DNA from: CBIHON01 sp966211965 | GTDB lineage: Bacteria > Pseudomonadota > Gammaproteobacteria > Burkholderiales > Burkholderiaceae_D | Direction: 5' to 3' | Assembly (NCBI GenBank): GCA_966211965.1 | Contig: CBIHON010000005.1 | Location: 62,001 to 126,000, forward strand | Length of the DNA stretch: 64,000 nt | Part shown: positions 35,348 to 44,004 of the stretch, one piece after another | Layout of the letters: each line of letters starts with the position of its first letter | Position numbering within the stretch: the stretch's first letter is position 1 | Notes under the pieces: generated by a model | Told to the model about the DNA's origin: nothing | The model's input: the letters and a program-made list of their open reading frames with translations, nothing else | The model's database searches: none | Position numbers and translations under genes: made by a program

Positions 35348-36319
35348 ATGAACAAAAAAGTTGGATATGGAATCGCTCTGGCAGTCGCATTGATTGCACC
35401 GTTTTTGCTGTATCCGGTGTTTTTGATGAAAGTGCTGTGTTTTGCCTTGTTTGCCTGCGCCTTCAATTTGCTGATTGGCTATACCGGTTTGTTGTCATTT
35501 GGACATGCTGCGTTTTTCGGCGGAGCCGGTTATATTGCAGGTTATGCGTTGACCAAGCTCGGCTTGCCGGTGGAAATCGGTTTGTTGTTGGGAACTCTGA
35601 CCGGCGCGGCGATCGGCTTTGTGATGGGGAGTTTGGCGATACGGCGGCAGGGGATTTACTTCACGATGATTACCTTGGCGCTGGCGCAGATGCTGTATTT
35701 CGTTTGCCTGCAAATGCCCTTCACCGGTGGCGAGGACGGCTTGCAAGGCGTGCCGCGCGGCAAGCTGCTTGGCGTGGTGGACCTGTCGAACGACATGGTC
35801 CTGTATTACATCGTGCTGGCGATCGCGATCGCCGGTTTTGCCTTGATCGTACGTACCATTCATTCTCCTTTCGGCCAAGTGTTGAAGGCGATCAAGGAAA
35901 ACGAGCCGCGGGCCGTTTCGCTGGGTTATGACGTCGACAAATACAAGTTGCTGGCATTTGTCTTGTCGGCTGCTTTGTCCGGCCTGGCAGGGGCGACCAA
36001 GGTGCTGGTGCTGGGCTTCGAAACTTTGACCGATGTGCACTGGACCATGTCCGGCTTGGTTGTGCTGATGACCCTGGTCGGCGGACTCGGCACAATCGCC
36101 GGTCCTATCGTCGGCGCAATCATCATCATTTCGCTGGAAAACAAATTGGGTGATTTGGGCAATTGGCTCGCGATGCTGACCAATGTCGAATGGTTCAAAT
36201 CGATTGGTGAGTCAGTGACGATCGTGACCGGCTTCATCTTCATTGTTTGCGTGCTTGCATTTCGGCGCGGGATCGTTGGCGAGATCGCGGCGCGCTTTTC
36301 GAAACCGCACACCTCATGA
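35348..36319 (+). CDS. livM: Branched-chain-type ABC transporter permease (LivM-like)
   Basis: A 323-residue inner-membrane permease. The start is the ATG at 35348 (MNKKVGYGIALAVALIAPF); the open frame extends much further upstream but overlaps livH. Contains the family motif FNLLIGYTGLLSFGHAAFFGGAGY and the coupling region SPFGQVLKAIKENEPRAVSLGYD. Last gene of the importer operon; a hairpin terminator follows. Confidence 0.92.
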   Translation: MNKKVGYGIALAVALIAPFLLYPVFLMKVLCFALFACAFNLLIGYTGLLSFGHAAFFGGAGYIAGYALTKLGLPVEIGLLLGTLTGAAIGFVMGSLAIRRQGIYFTMITLALAQMLYFVCLQMPFTGGEDGLQGVPRGKLLGVVDLSNDMVLYYIVLAIAIAGFALIVRTIHSPFGQVLKAIKENEPRAVSLGYDVDKYKLLAFVLSAALSGLAGATKVLVLGFETLTDVHWTMSGLVVLMTLVGGLGTIAGPIVGAIIIISLENKLGDLGNWLAMLTNVEWFKSIGESVTIVTGFIFIVCVLAFRRGIVGEIAARFSKPHTS

Positions 36320-36353
36320 GTACCTGAAGCAGATGCAAGTCTGCCTTTTCTCG

Positions 36354-36388
36354 AGCCCTTGGACATGCGAGTGTCCAGGGGCTTTTTA
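36354..36388 (+). terminator. Rho-independent terminator of the liv operon
   Basis: AGCCCTTGGACAT-GCGA-GTGTCCAGGGGCT forms a 13-bp stem with two G-U pairs, followed by TTTTTA. Confidence 0.85.
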
Positions 36389-36447
36389 CTTTTCCAGGGC
36401 ATCATAGATTGCCCAGGCATTTTCGCGTGACATAGAGCAGTGACCTA

Positions 36448-36564
36448 GAGTATTTTTAGCCTGACCGTACGGGCCAATCTCAGGTCTCCGGTGCTCGGCG
36501 TACGCCTGTACGCGTCCGCTCCTCGGCCTGACTTTGACTCCGCACGGTCAGGCTAAAAATGCTC
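36448..36564. mobile_element. Palindromic TA-flanked element, family A (117 bp)
   Basis: Nearly identical to the copy at 25915-26031, with one terminal-repeat mismatch (GAGTAT for GAGCAT). Flanked by TA at 36446-36447 and 36565-36566. It sits in the non-coding stretch between the liv operon and the first parS site. The rest of 36565-36738 has no gene; a strong Shine-Dalgarno (GGAGGAG) precedes a five-codon ORF at 36687, which I do not call as a gene. Confidence 0.85.
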
Positions 36565-36738
36565 TAGGCGCGCGGATAAAGGGGGCCAGCGAAGGTGTGG
36601 GGGCTATCCACGCTCCATGAGATTTTTTCATTCGGTATTAGACGATTTGAATATGAGGCTTACCGGCAAAAGTTCGGAGGAGTAAAATGATCCGATCAAC
36701 GTAAGCCAGGATTCACGATTTGCTTTCAAGCAGAGAAT

Positions 36739-36754
36739 TGTTCCACGTGAAACA
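36739..36754. promoter_or_regulatory. parS centromere-like site (one mismatch)
   Basis: TGTTCCACGTGAAACA differs by one base from the bacterial parS consensus TGTTTCACGTGAAACA that ParB binds. It lies about 5.8 kb upstream of parB, immediately before the first of the paired unknown genes. Confidence 0.85.
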
Positions 36755-36773
36755 ATGAAATTGGGAGTATGGT

Positions 36774-37616
36774 TTGGATACAGGGGCGCTCTTCCAAAGA
36801 ACAGAATCCGGCAGAGATACGATCAGGACCAAGGCCATCAAGCTCACCCAGAGCGAGCGCCTGCTCCTTATCATTATCGATGGTGCGACACCGTACGGCG
36901 TGTTACGCAAAGAAGTGTGGGCCTTGTCGGAGGAGCGTTTTGATCGCGCTCTGGCCACCTTATTGCGGGAAGGCTTGATTTTCGAAGTATTGTTTCCTGT
37001 CCAGGAGCAGAAAGCCGAAGAGCTGGACTCGACTGTGGTCGAGCGCTTTTTACAGCAAGATCCGCTCGATCCCGTAACGATTATTTCTTTTGACCCGGAG
37101 GATGAGTTCGGCACTGATGACAGCCCAGTGACGACGCCGGCTGTTGCGGTAAAAGCCGAAGAAACGAATCTGCCGAATCAACCGCTTGAGGTAGCACCGC
37201 CCGAGGGTGCGCCAGTGGTTGAGGTAACGGTCGCCGCCAGTGAAAATATCGTCGCTCTCCCGGTTCCATCACCCGAAAGATCTGGCCTTGATCCGGTAAC
37301 CGAGTCGATTCCTGAGTTGACCTCCACCATATCCTTGGAGCCTTTGACGGAATTAGCGGTGGAGGATGAAGACCTTACGCCTCCGTCCTTGTTTCAAACG
37401 CCGCCAGTGGAATCCGAGCCGGTACCGGTACCGATTTCGGTGGAGCGTAGCATGAATGCGGCTGAGAACTTGCCGGACAATTGGCCTGAGCAGTTACTTC
37501 AGGATGAGGAAGAGGGGAGCGAAAACACGGAGCGTGTGCATTGGGCTTATTGGCTTGCGTTGGTGAGTGGGGTTTTGATGCTTGCGGTATCACTGATCTC
37601 GCGCAGTTTCCGTTAA
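36774..37616 (+). CDS. Unknown protein with helix-turn-helix-like N-terminus and C-terminal membrane anchor (paralog 1)
   Basis: 280 residues. The N-terminal 75 residues (IKLTQSERLLLIIIDGATPYGVLRKEV...FDRALATLLREGLIFE) look like a small winged-helix fold. Then comes a long Pro/Glu/Val-rich, acidic, probably disordered linker (about 95-245) and one membrane segment at the very end (YWLALVSGVLMLAVSLISRSF). Start TTG with GGGAG upstream, supported by alignment with paralog 2, whose N-terminus begins at the same place. It is followed after 37 bp by paralog 2. I do not recognise the family. The position between two parS sites and before mnmG suggests a conserved origin-proximal pair. Confidence 0.75.
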   Translation: MDTGALFQRTESGRDTIRTKAIKLTQSERLLLIIIDGATPYGVLRKEVWALSEERFDRALATLLREGLIFEVLFPVQEQKAEELDSTVVERFLQQDPLDPVTIISFDPEDEFGTDDSPVTTPAVAVKAEETNLPNQPLEVAPPEGAPVVEVTVAASENIVALPVPSPERSGLDPVTESIPELTSTISLEPLTELAVEDEDLTPPSLFQTPPVESEPVPVPISVERSMNAAENLPDNWPEQLLQDEEEGSENTERVHWAYWLALVSGVLMLAVSLISRSFR

Positions 37617-37653
37617 ATCTCTGTGGAAGAAACCTGTAAAGAAGAGGCTCGCC

Positions 37654-38292
37654 GTGTTAAACGAGGATGCGTTTTATCACCGCACCGCAAAGGGGTTGGC
37701 CGAGATTCAGCATAAGACCCATGGCTTGACGCAAAGCGAGCGCCTGGTATTGATCATTGTGGATGGCGTCACGTCTTACGGCGGCTTACGCGAAAAATTG
37801 AAAGGCTTGGCAGAAGGACGCTTTGAATCCGCATTGCTCAGCTTGCTTGGCAAAGATCTGGTTGAGGAGCGCGATACGCCTGAGGCTGAACCAGCGATGG
37901 AATTCCTCAACTCTGGCCTGATTGCCGGGTTTTTGCGACAAGATCCCCTTGATCCGGTTACAGTCATTTCCCCCGACGTACAGCTTGAAGATAGGGAAAG
38001 CGGTATTCCGAAGTCGCTCCCCTCGAGTAGCGAAGAACTTGTCTTACGGCCGGGGAAGATCACAAAAGTAGACATTTATTTGCCCCTTGAGCCTGTCGTG
38101 CGGGCAACGGAGCTTGCGCCGAAACGTGATGTCGAGCGAGTATCACGTCCGATTTCTGCCCCAACAAATGCGCTAAGCCGAGTCAGATCCGAGTCCAAGC
38201 TGGTTGGAAACTTGCGTGTCGAATCGGCGTGGGTTTTTTTCGTCAGTTTGGTTTTGCTGATTTTATTTATTGTTTTGCAGATTGCGAGCTGA
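37654..38292 (+). CDS. Unknown protein with helix-turn-helix-like N-terminus and C-terminal membrane anchor (paralog 2)
   Basis: 212 residues, start GTG after AAGAAGAGG. The N-terminal domain (HGLTQSERLVLIIVDGVTSYGGLREKL...FESALLSLLGKDLVEE) is clearly related to paralog 1. The linker is shorter and ends in a single membrane span (AWVFFVSLVLLILFIVLQIAS) with almost no residues after it, so it is tail-anchored with the N-domain in the cytoplasm. Both paralogs share the phrase FLQQDPLDPVT / FLRQDPLDPVT after the N-domain. A perfect parS site overlies the region 4 bases beyond its stop. Function unknown. Confidence 0.78.
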   Translation: MLNEDAFYHRTAKGLAEIQHKTHGLTQSERLVLIIVDGVTSYGGLREKLKGLAEGRFESALLSLLGKDLVEERDTPEAEPAMEFLNSGLIAGFLRQDPLDPVTVISPDVQLEDRESGIPKSLPSSSEELVLRPGKITKVDIYLPLEPVVRATELAPKRDVERVSRPISAPTNALSRVRSESKLVGNLRVESAWVFFVSLVLLILFIVLQIAS

Positions 38293-38295
38293 CTT

Positions 38296-38311
38296 TGTTT
38301 CACGTGAAACA
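38296..38311. promoter_or_regulatory. parS centromere-like site (perfect)
   Basis: TGTTTCACGTGAAACA is a perfect 16-bp palindrome identical to the canonical parS sequence. It lies in the spacer upstream of mnmG, 4 kb from parB. Confidence 0.95.
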
Positions 38312-38360
38312 AACAGTGGATGTATTTGATTGCAGTGGGCGAATTCGCTAAAAAAGACTT

Positions 38361-38366
38361 TATAAT
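38361..38366 (+). promoter_or_regulatory. Possible -10 element for mnmG
   Basis: TATAAT lies 37 bases before the mnmG start. No good -35 hexamer is seen at the right distance, so the call is tentative. Confidence 0.35.
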
Positions 38367-38402
38367 CTCGCCTCCCTCTCCACCGTCTCGTCGAGGCGAA
38401 TT

Positions 38403-40343
38403 ATGCTTTTTCCTACCGAATTTGATGTCATCGTCGTTGGCGGCGGTCATGCCGGCACCGAGGCCGCACTCGCATCCGCACGCATGGGGCAAAAAACCTT
38501 ACTGCTGACGCACAATATCGAAACCCTTGGCCAGATGTCTTGTAACCCCTCGATAGGCGGCATCGGCAAAGGCCATCTGGTGCGCGAGGTCGACGCAATG
38601 GGCGGCGCGATGGCAATTGCCACGGATGAAGCAGGCATCCAGTTCCGTATTTTGAATTCCTCGAAAGGTCCGGCTGTACGTGCAACCCGGGCCCAGGCAG
38701 ATCGTATCCTGTACAAGCAAGCGATCCGCTCGCGCTTGGAAAATCAGGCAAATCTGTGGTTGTTCCAGCAGGCGGTGGATGATTTGATGGTGGAGGGGGA
38801 TCGCGTGGCGGGGGCGGTGACCCAGGTCGGCATCCGGTTTCGCAGCCGCGCCGTGGTCTTGACAGCCGGGACTTTCCTCGATGGGAAGATCCACGTTGGC
38901 CTGAACAACTATTCGGCGGGCAGGGCGGGCGACCCTCCGGCAATTTCCTTGGCTGCCCGTTTGAAGGAATTGAAGCTTCCTCAAGGCCGTTTGAAAACGG
39001 GAACGCCGCCGCGCATCGATGGCCGTAGTATCGATTTTTCAGTCATGCAAGAGCAACCGGGCGATCTCGATCCGGTTCCGGTGTTTTCGGTGCTGGGCAC
39101 CGCTGCGATGCACCCGAAGCAGTTGCCCTGCTGGATCACGCATACCAACGAGCATACTCACGACATTATCCGCAACGGACTGGACCGCAGCCCAATGTAC
39201 ACCGGCGTGATTGAAGGCGTCGGCCCGCGTTATTGCCCGTCGATCGAGGACAAGATCCATCGCTTCGCCGATAAATCTTCGCACCAGATTTTCCTGGAAC
39301 CGGAAGGCCTGACCACGAACGAGTTTTATCCGAACGGCATCTCGACCAGCTTGCCCTTCGATGTACAGCTTGCACTGGTACAGTCGATGCGCGGGTTGGA
39401 GCAGGCGCATATCCTGCGTCCCGGCTATGCGATCGAATACGATTATTTCGATCCACGCGGCTTGAAGGCATCGCTCGAAACCAAGGCAGTGGCAGGCTTG
39501 TTCTTCGCCGGCCAGATCAACGGCACCACCGGTTATGAAGAGGCGGCCGCCCAAGGCATGCTGGCGGGCTTGAATGCGGCGCTGCAGAGCCAAGGCCGCG
39601 AGGCATGGACGCCGCGGCGCGACGAGGCTTATCTCGGCGTGCTGGTCGACGATCTGATCACGCAAGGCGTGCAAGAGCCTTATCGCATGTTCACCAGCCG
39701 GGCCGAATACCGCCTGAGTCTGCGCGAGGATAATGCCGACATGCGGTTGACGGAAATCGGTCGTCGGCTGGGCTGTGTGGGCGATCTGCAGTGGGCCGCG
39801 TTCGAGAAAAAGCGCGAAGCGGTCGCACGCGAACTGGAGCGTCTGAAATCGACCTGGGTCAGCCCACGTATTCTCGCCAAACACGAAGCCGAGCGGGTGC
39901 TGGGGCAGGCGATCGAACGTGAATATGCGTTGGCCGATTTGCTGCGCCGTCCCAATGTCGACTACGACGGACTGATGAGCTTGAAAAGTATCGACGGACA
40001 GGATTTGGGCGGACCCGGAGTGCAAGACGAGGCGGTCAAGGAACAGATCGAAATCCAGCTTAAATATGCCGGCTACATCGACCGGCAGGCGCGTGAAGTC
40101 GAACGTCACGATCACTATGAGAATCTCAAGCTGCCGGCCGACTTCGATTACATGGCCGTCAAGGCCTTGTCGATCGAAGTGCGGCAAAAGCTCAACAAGC
40201 AGCGCCCGGAAACTCTGGGCCAGGCTTCACGCATTTCGGGTGTGACGCCGGCCGCGATTTCCTTGTTGCTGGTGCATCTCAAAAAGGGCGGGTTCAAGGG
40301 TTTCGTCCTTGCCCAATCGGACAATAGCCAAGCAGCGGCCTGA
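38403..40343 (+). CDS. mnmG: tRNA uridine-5-carboxymethylaminomethyl modification enzyme, FAD subunit
   Basis: 646 residues, the usual length. With MnmE it installs the cmnm5 group on the wobble uridine of several tRNAs, using FAD and methylene-tetrahydrofolate. The dinucleotide-binding motif FDVIVVGGGHAGTEAALASARMG is at the N-terminus; the signature NPSIGGIGKGHLVREVDAMGG, NGTTGYEEAAAQGMLAG and SRAEYRLSLREDNAD follow. It is 12 bp upstream of rsmG, the conserved gidA-gidB pair found near replication origins. Confidence 0.97.
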   Translation: MLFPTEFDVIVVGGGHAGTEAALASARMGQKTLLLTHNIETLGQMSCNPSIGGIGKGHLVREVDAMGGAMAIATDEAGIQFRILNSSKGPAVRATRAQADRILYKQAIRSRLENQANLWLFQQAVDDLMVEGDRVAGAVTQVGIRFRSRAVVLTAGTFLDGKIHVGLNNYSAGRAGDPPAISLAARLKELKLPQGRLKTGTPPRIDGRSIDFSVMQEQPGDLDPVPVFSVLGTAAMHPKQLPCWITHTNEHTHDIIRNGLDRSPMYTGVIEGVGPRYCPSIEDKIHRFADKSSHQIFLEPEGLTTNEFYPNGISTSLPFDVQLALVQSMRGLEQAHILRPGYAIEYDYFDPRGLKASLETKAVAGLFFAGQINGTTGYEEAAAQGMLAGLNAALQSQGREAWTPRRDEAYLGVLVDDLITQGVQEPYRMFTSRAEYRLSLREDNADMRLTEIGRRLGCVGDLQWAAFEKKREAVARELERLKSTWVSPRILAKHEAERVLGQAIEREYALADLLRRPNVDYDGLMSLKSIDGQDLGGPGVQDEAVKEQIEIQLKYAGYIDRQAREVERHDHYENLKLPADFDYMAVKALSIEVRQKLNKQRPETLGQASRISGVTPAAISLLLVHLKKGGFKGFVLAQSDNSQAAA

Positions 40344-40355
40344 GGATCGTGCGGA

Positions 40356-41018
40356 ATGAAAGGATTTGATCGTACCGTGTTGACGTCCCTGCTGGCCGAT
40401 GGCATCAGCGCTTTGCAACTGGACTTGAGCGAGCGGCAGATTACGCTGCTGATCGACTACCTGGCCTTGCTTTCGAAATGGAACGCCGTCTATAACCTGA
40501 CTGCGGTGCGCGATCCGGTGCAGATGGTGAGCCAGCATTTGCTCGATTCGCTGGCCGCCGTGCCGGCCTTTGCCGATGCGAACAATGTATTGGATGTGGG
40601 GGCAGGGGGCGGTTTGCCCGGCATGGTGCTGGCGATCTGGGCGCTGGAAGCAAAGCCCGACATGCGGGTGTCGATGATCGACACGGTGCACAAGAAAACG
40701 GCTTTCCTGACACAGGTCAAAGCCGAGCTGGGTTTGACGAATGTAAGCGTCCACACGGGGCGGGTCGAACAGTTACACGTGAAACAAAAGTTCGATGTCA
40801 TTACTTCCCGCGCCTTTGCCGATTTATCCGATTTCGTCACTTGGTCGGGCCAGCTATTGGCGGACGGTGGACATTTTGTTGCGATGAAAGGCGTGGCGCC
40901 AAAGGAAGAGCTTGAGCGCTTGCCCTCCGGTTGGAAAGCGACCGGGCTAAAGCCCTTGGCCGTGCCGGGACTTGGCGCAGAGCGTCATTTGGTTTTTATC
41001 GAAAGAGTGCCGAGCTGA
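40356..41018 (+). CDS. rsmG: 16S rRNA (guanine-527-N7)-methyltransferase
   Basis: A 220-residue SAM-dependent methyltransferase that modifies G527 of 16S rRNA. Motifs: KWNAVYNLTAVRDP, LDVGAGGGLPGMVLAIW (SAM site), VSMIDTVHKKTAFL, ITSRAFADL. It lies 12 bp after mnmG. A parS-like sequence is embedded in its coding region. Confidence 0.96.
   Translation: MKGFDRTVLTSLLADGISALQLDLSERQITLLIDYLALLSKWNAVYNLTAVRDPVQMVSQHLLDSLAAVPAFADANNVLDVGAGGGLPGMVLAIWALEAKPDMRVSMIDTVHKKTAFLTQVKAELGLTNVSVHTGRVEQLHVKQKFDVITSRAFADLSDFVTWSGQLLADGGHFVAMKGVAPKEELERLPSGWKATGLKPLAVPGLGAERHLVFIERVPS
40771..40786. promoter_or_regulatory. parS-like site inside rsmG (two mismatches)
   Basis: AGTTACACGTGAAACA matches the parS consensus at 14 of 16 positions, including the central CACGTGAAAC. 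It encodes the residues LHVKQ in rsmG. Confidence 0.6.
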
Positions 41019-41059
41019 ATCCCGGTACAGTCAACCCATTCGAATCAATTGGAGAAAAC

Positions 41060-41677
41060 ATGTTCGGCATCAGCAACTATGCAAGCTTTGTGATTGCAGT
41101 CCTGGTATTTTTGGCGATTCCTGGACCAGGATTGCTGGGTATTCTCGCCGCTACCGGCAAGAGCGGCGTGCGTGGCGGCTTGGCCGCCACCGCCGGTACG
41201 ATGACCGGCGACTGGGTGCATATGCTGTTGGCGGGCATCGGGGTTGCGGCCTTGCTGCAGGCTAATCCGATGGTATTCAAGGCAATTCAGTATCTGGGTG
41301 CAGCCTATCTGATTTACATCGGTATCAGCTTGCTGCGTGCCAAAGTGGGAGAGCAGGGCGCAGCAGAACAGCCGGCCGGCTCCGGCCAATATTTTCGCCG
41401 CCTGTTTCTGATCACCTTGATGAACCCGAAAGCCATCGTGTTCTACATGGCTTTTTTCCCGCTTTTCATCGATCCCGCAAACCACCACGGCGCATGGACC
41501 TTGCTTGCCATGGCTGCCACGGTGAGTGTGCTGACGGTGATGTTTTTCTTTGTGCTGGTCATGGTGGTCAATGCCATTTCCGGCAGGCTGAAGCGCAATC
41601 GGCATGTCTCCAGAATCGCGCATCGTGCCGCAGGTATTTTCCTGATCGGATTCGGCATCAAATTGACCACCAATTGA
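41060..41677 (+). CDS. LysE/RhtB-family amino-acid exporter
   Basis: A 205-residue inner-membrane protein with about six membrane segments. The N-terminal motif IPGPGLLGILAATGKSGVRGGLAATAGTMTGDWVH is typical of the family, with LMNPKAIVFYMAFFPLFID in the middle. Start ATG 41060 after TTGGAGAAAAC. The family exports amino acids or related metabolites; the substrate is unknown. Its insertion between rsmG and parA is a local feature of this gene order. Confidence 0.88.
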   Translation: MFGISNYASFVIAVLVFLAIPGPGLLGILAATGKSGVRGGLAATAGTMTGDWVHMLLAGIGVAALLQANPMVFKAIQYLGAAYLIYIGISLLRAKVGEQGAAEQPAGSGQYFRRLFLITLMNPKAIVFYMAFFPLFIDPANHHGAWTLLAMAATVSVLTVMFFFVLVMVVNAISGRLKRNRHVSRIAHRAAGIFLIGFGIKLTTN

Positions 41678-41696
41678 TCACCAATTAAAACATCCC

Positions 41697-42467
41697 ATGG
41701 CCAAAATATTTTGCGTCGCCAATCAAAAAGGCGGTGTCGGCAAGACTACGACTGCGGTAAATCTTGCAGCAGGACTGGCACAGCATGCCCAGCGCGTCTT
41801 GCTGGTCGATCTCGATCCGCAAGGGAATGCGACGATGGGAGCGGGCATCAACAAGACCGGCTTGAACGCATCGATTTACCAAGTACTGCTGGGCATGTCA
41901 GAGGTCCGGCAAGCGCGCCAGACTTCCGAAACCGGCAAGTTCGACGTGCTTCCCGCCAACCGCGAATTGGCCGGCGCCGAAGTCGAAATGGTAGAGCTCG
42001 ACAATCGCGAAATGCGCTTGAAAGATGCCTTGGCATTGGTCGACGCGGATTATGACTTCATCCTGATCGATTGCCCGCCGGCCTTGTCGATGCTGACCTT
42101 GAACGGCCTGTGCGCCGCGCATGGCGTCATCATCCCGATGCAGTGCGAGTACTACGCCTTGGAAGGCCTGTCCGATCTGGTCAATACGATCAAGAAAGTG
42201 CACGCCAAGCTCAACACCGACCTGAAAATCATCGGTTTGCTGCGGGTGATGTTTGATCCGCGCATGACGCTGTCGCAGCAAGTGTCGGCGCAACTGGAAG
42301 AGCATTTCGGCGACAAGGTATTCAAAACCATCATCCCGCGCAATGTGCGTCTTGCCGAAGCGCCGTCCTACGGCATGCCGGGCGTGTCCTTCGACCCGCT
42401 GGCAAAAGGCGCGCAGGCGTATATCGCGTTTGGCGCGGAGATGATTGAACGGATTCAATCGCTGTAA
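41697..42467 (+). CDS. parA: Chromosome-partitioning ATPase ParA (Soj)
   Basis: A 256-residue deviant Walker ATPase that drives origin segregation with ParB-parS. It begins MAKIFCVANQKGGVGKTTTAVNLAAGLA (deviant Walker A with two lysines), followed by VLLVDLDPQGNAT and DFILIDCPPALSMLTLNGL. The short N-terminus without a helix-turn-helix marks the chromosomal Soj type. It precedes parB by 73 bp. Confidence 0.97.
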   Translation: MAKIFCVANQKGGVGKTTTAVNLAAGLAQHAQRVLLVDLDPQGNATMGAGINKTGLNASIYQVLLGMSEVRQARQTSETGKFDVLPANRELAGAEVEMVELDNREMRLKDALALVDADYDFILIDCPPALSMLTLNGLCAAHGVIIPMQCEYYALEGLSDLVNTIKKVHAKLNTDLKIIGLLRVMFDPRMTLSQQVSAQLEEHFGDKVFKTIIPRNVRLAEAPSYGMPGVSFDPLAKGAQAYIAFGAEMIERIQSL

Positions 42468-42540
42468 AACCTCCGTATTGCGGAACAGACGAAGCGCAAA
42501 GGCAGGGCGCTGATCTGCCGGCAAAAAATCAGAGAAAGAC

Positions 42541-43434
42541 ATGGTCACGAAAAAACCCAAAGGCCTTGGCCGCGGACTCGACGCGCTGCTCGGCGGTTCC
42601 ACCGATTTCAGCGAAGCGGTGCCCACGATACCAGGCGCGCCTTCGACCTTGAACGTCAAAGACATGCAAGCCGGCAAATACCAGCCGCGCACCCGCATGG
42701 ACGAGGGAGCCTTGAATGAGTTGGCGGCCTCGATCAAGGCACAAGGTCTGTTGCAAGCGATCCTGGTGCGCCCGATCCCCTCGCACAACGGCAGCGATAA
42801 ATATGAAATCATCGCTGGCGAACGGCGCTTCCGCGCAGCGCAAATCGCCGGGTTGACGGAGGTGCCGGTGCTGGTCAAGGACGTCGATGACCAGGCCGCT
42901 GCAGCGATGGCCTTGATTGAAAACATCCAGCGTGAAGACCTCAATCCACTGGAAGAGGCGCAAGGCATCCATCGCTTGATCAGTGATTTCGATTTCACCC
43001 ACGAACAGGCAGCCGGCGCGGTCGGCCGTTCGCGCAGTGCAGTCTCGAATTTACTGCGTTTGTTGAACCTGGCCAAGCCGGTGCAAACCATGTTGATGGC
43101 GGGCGATATCGACATGGGGCATGCCAGAGCACTGCTGTCAGTTGACGGCGCCACGCAAATCACTCTGGCCAATCAAGTCGTCGCCAAGCGATTGTCGGTG
43201 CGCGAGGCGGAAAAGCTGGTGATTCGCACCACTGCAGAGCAGGCCGCCGCCAACAAGCCGCGCGATACCGCCAAGGAAAAATCGCGTGACATCACCCGTT
43301 TGGAAGAAGAATTGTCCGATTTGCTGGCTACCCAAGTTACCATCAAGCTGGGGACGAAAAACAAGGGGCAGTTACTGATCGACTTTGCCGATCTGGATAC
43401 CTTGGATGGCATTATCGCCAAACTGCGCGGATAA
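42541..43434 (+). CDS. parB: Chromosome-partitioning protein ParB (Spo0J)
   Basis: A 297-residue CTP-dependent clamp that loads at parS. N-terminal KKPKGLGRGLDALLGG (ParA-stimulating segment), ParB/Srx domain with the CTP-binding GERRFRA box and ENIQREDLNPLEEA, helix-turn-helix in THEQAAGAVGRSRSAVSNLLRLL, and a C-terminal dimerisation domain ending IDFADLDTLDGIIAKLRG. The nearby parS sites are its expected targets. Confidence 0.97.
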   Translation: MVTKKPKGLGRGLDALLGGSTDFSEAVPTIPGAPSTLNVKDMQAGKYQPRTRMDEGALNELAASIKAQGLLQAILVRPIPSHNGSDKYEIIAGERRFRAAQIAGLTEVPVLVKDVDDQAAAAMALIENIQREDLNPLEEAQGIHRLISDFDFTHEQAAGAVGRSRSAVSNLLRLLNLAKPVQTMLMAGDIDMGHARALLSVDGATQITLANQVVAKRLSVREAEKLVIRTTAEQAAANKPRDTAKEKSRDITRLEEELSDLLATQVTIKLGTKNKGQLLIDFADLDTLDGIIAKLRG

Positions 43435-43537
43435 AATGCAGGTATCGGCGACACCCTGTCCTCAAAAAACGGCGGCGCCATGCGCTTTTCAAGTGCACCG
43501 CTTTGGATCAAAAACAACGTTGCGGCGCCGCAGATGT

Positions 43538-43567
43538 TTGACGGTCACTGTGGAAAACCCGTATAAT
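43538..43567 (+). promoter_or_regulatory. Sigma-70-type promoter for the atp operon
   Basis: TTGACG (43538-43543) and TATAAT (43562-43567) are separated by 18 bases, about 100 bases upstream of atpI and after the parB stop. No other gene lies in 43435-43664. Confidence 0.75.
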
Positions 43568-43664
43568 CCCGTGGCTTTGAACAGTCCCAACAGTAACGTC
43601 TAGAAATCACGCTGCCCCGATTGCGTACCCTGATGGTGCACGGGTCGCACGACCTTGGATCAGT

Positions 43665-44003
43665 ATGCTGCGTGTCGTCTATTTGCAACTTGCCGCCACG
43701 ATTTTTGCGAGTGCGGTTGCAGGATTGTTAGGTGGGGTTCCGGCGCTGCTCTCTGCGCTTCTCGGTGGGCTGTGCTGTGTAGTGCCGAATGGCTTGTTTG
43801 CGTTGCGCCTGTTCGCAAACGCGCAAAAAGCCGGCGGCGCCAACCCGATGACGTTTTTTATCGGTGAATTTATCAAGATTGCATTGACGGTCGCGCTGCT
43901 TGGCGCGGTCGCCTGGCTGTACCACGACTTGAGCTGGCTGGCGCTGATCGCCGGGTTCGTTGTGGCGCTGAAAAGTTACATCATCTTATTGTTTAGGCAC
44001 TGA
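43665..44003 (+). CDS. atpI: ATP synthase subunit I
   Basis: A 112-residue membrane protein with four hydrophobic segments (MLRVVYLQLAATIFASAVAGLLGG ... LALIAGFVVALKSYIILLF) in the standard first position of the atp operon. It helps assemble the c-ring. The stop is one base before atpB. Confidence 0.88.
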   Translation: MLRVVYLQLAATIFASAVAGLLGGVPALLSALLGGLCCVVPNGLFALRLFANAQKAGGANPMTFFIGEFIKIALTVALLGAVAWLYHDLSWLALIAGFVVALKSYIILLFRH

Positions 44004-44004
44004 C

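Noticed and set aside
36687..36704. Five-codon ORF with a strong Shine-Dalgarno
   Set aside because: GGAGGAG precedes ATG, but the product would be five residues and no attenuation structure is evident.
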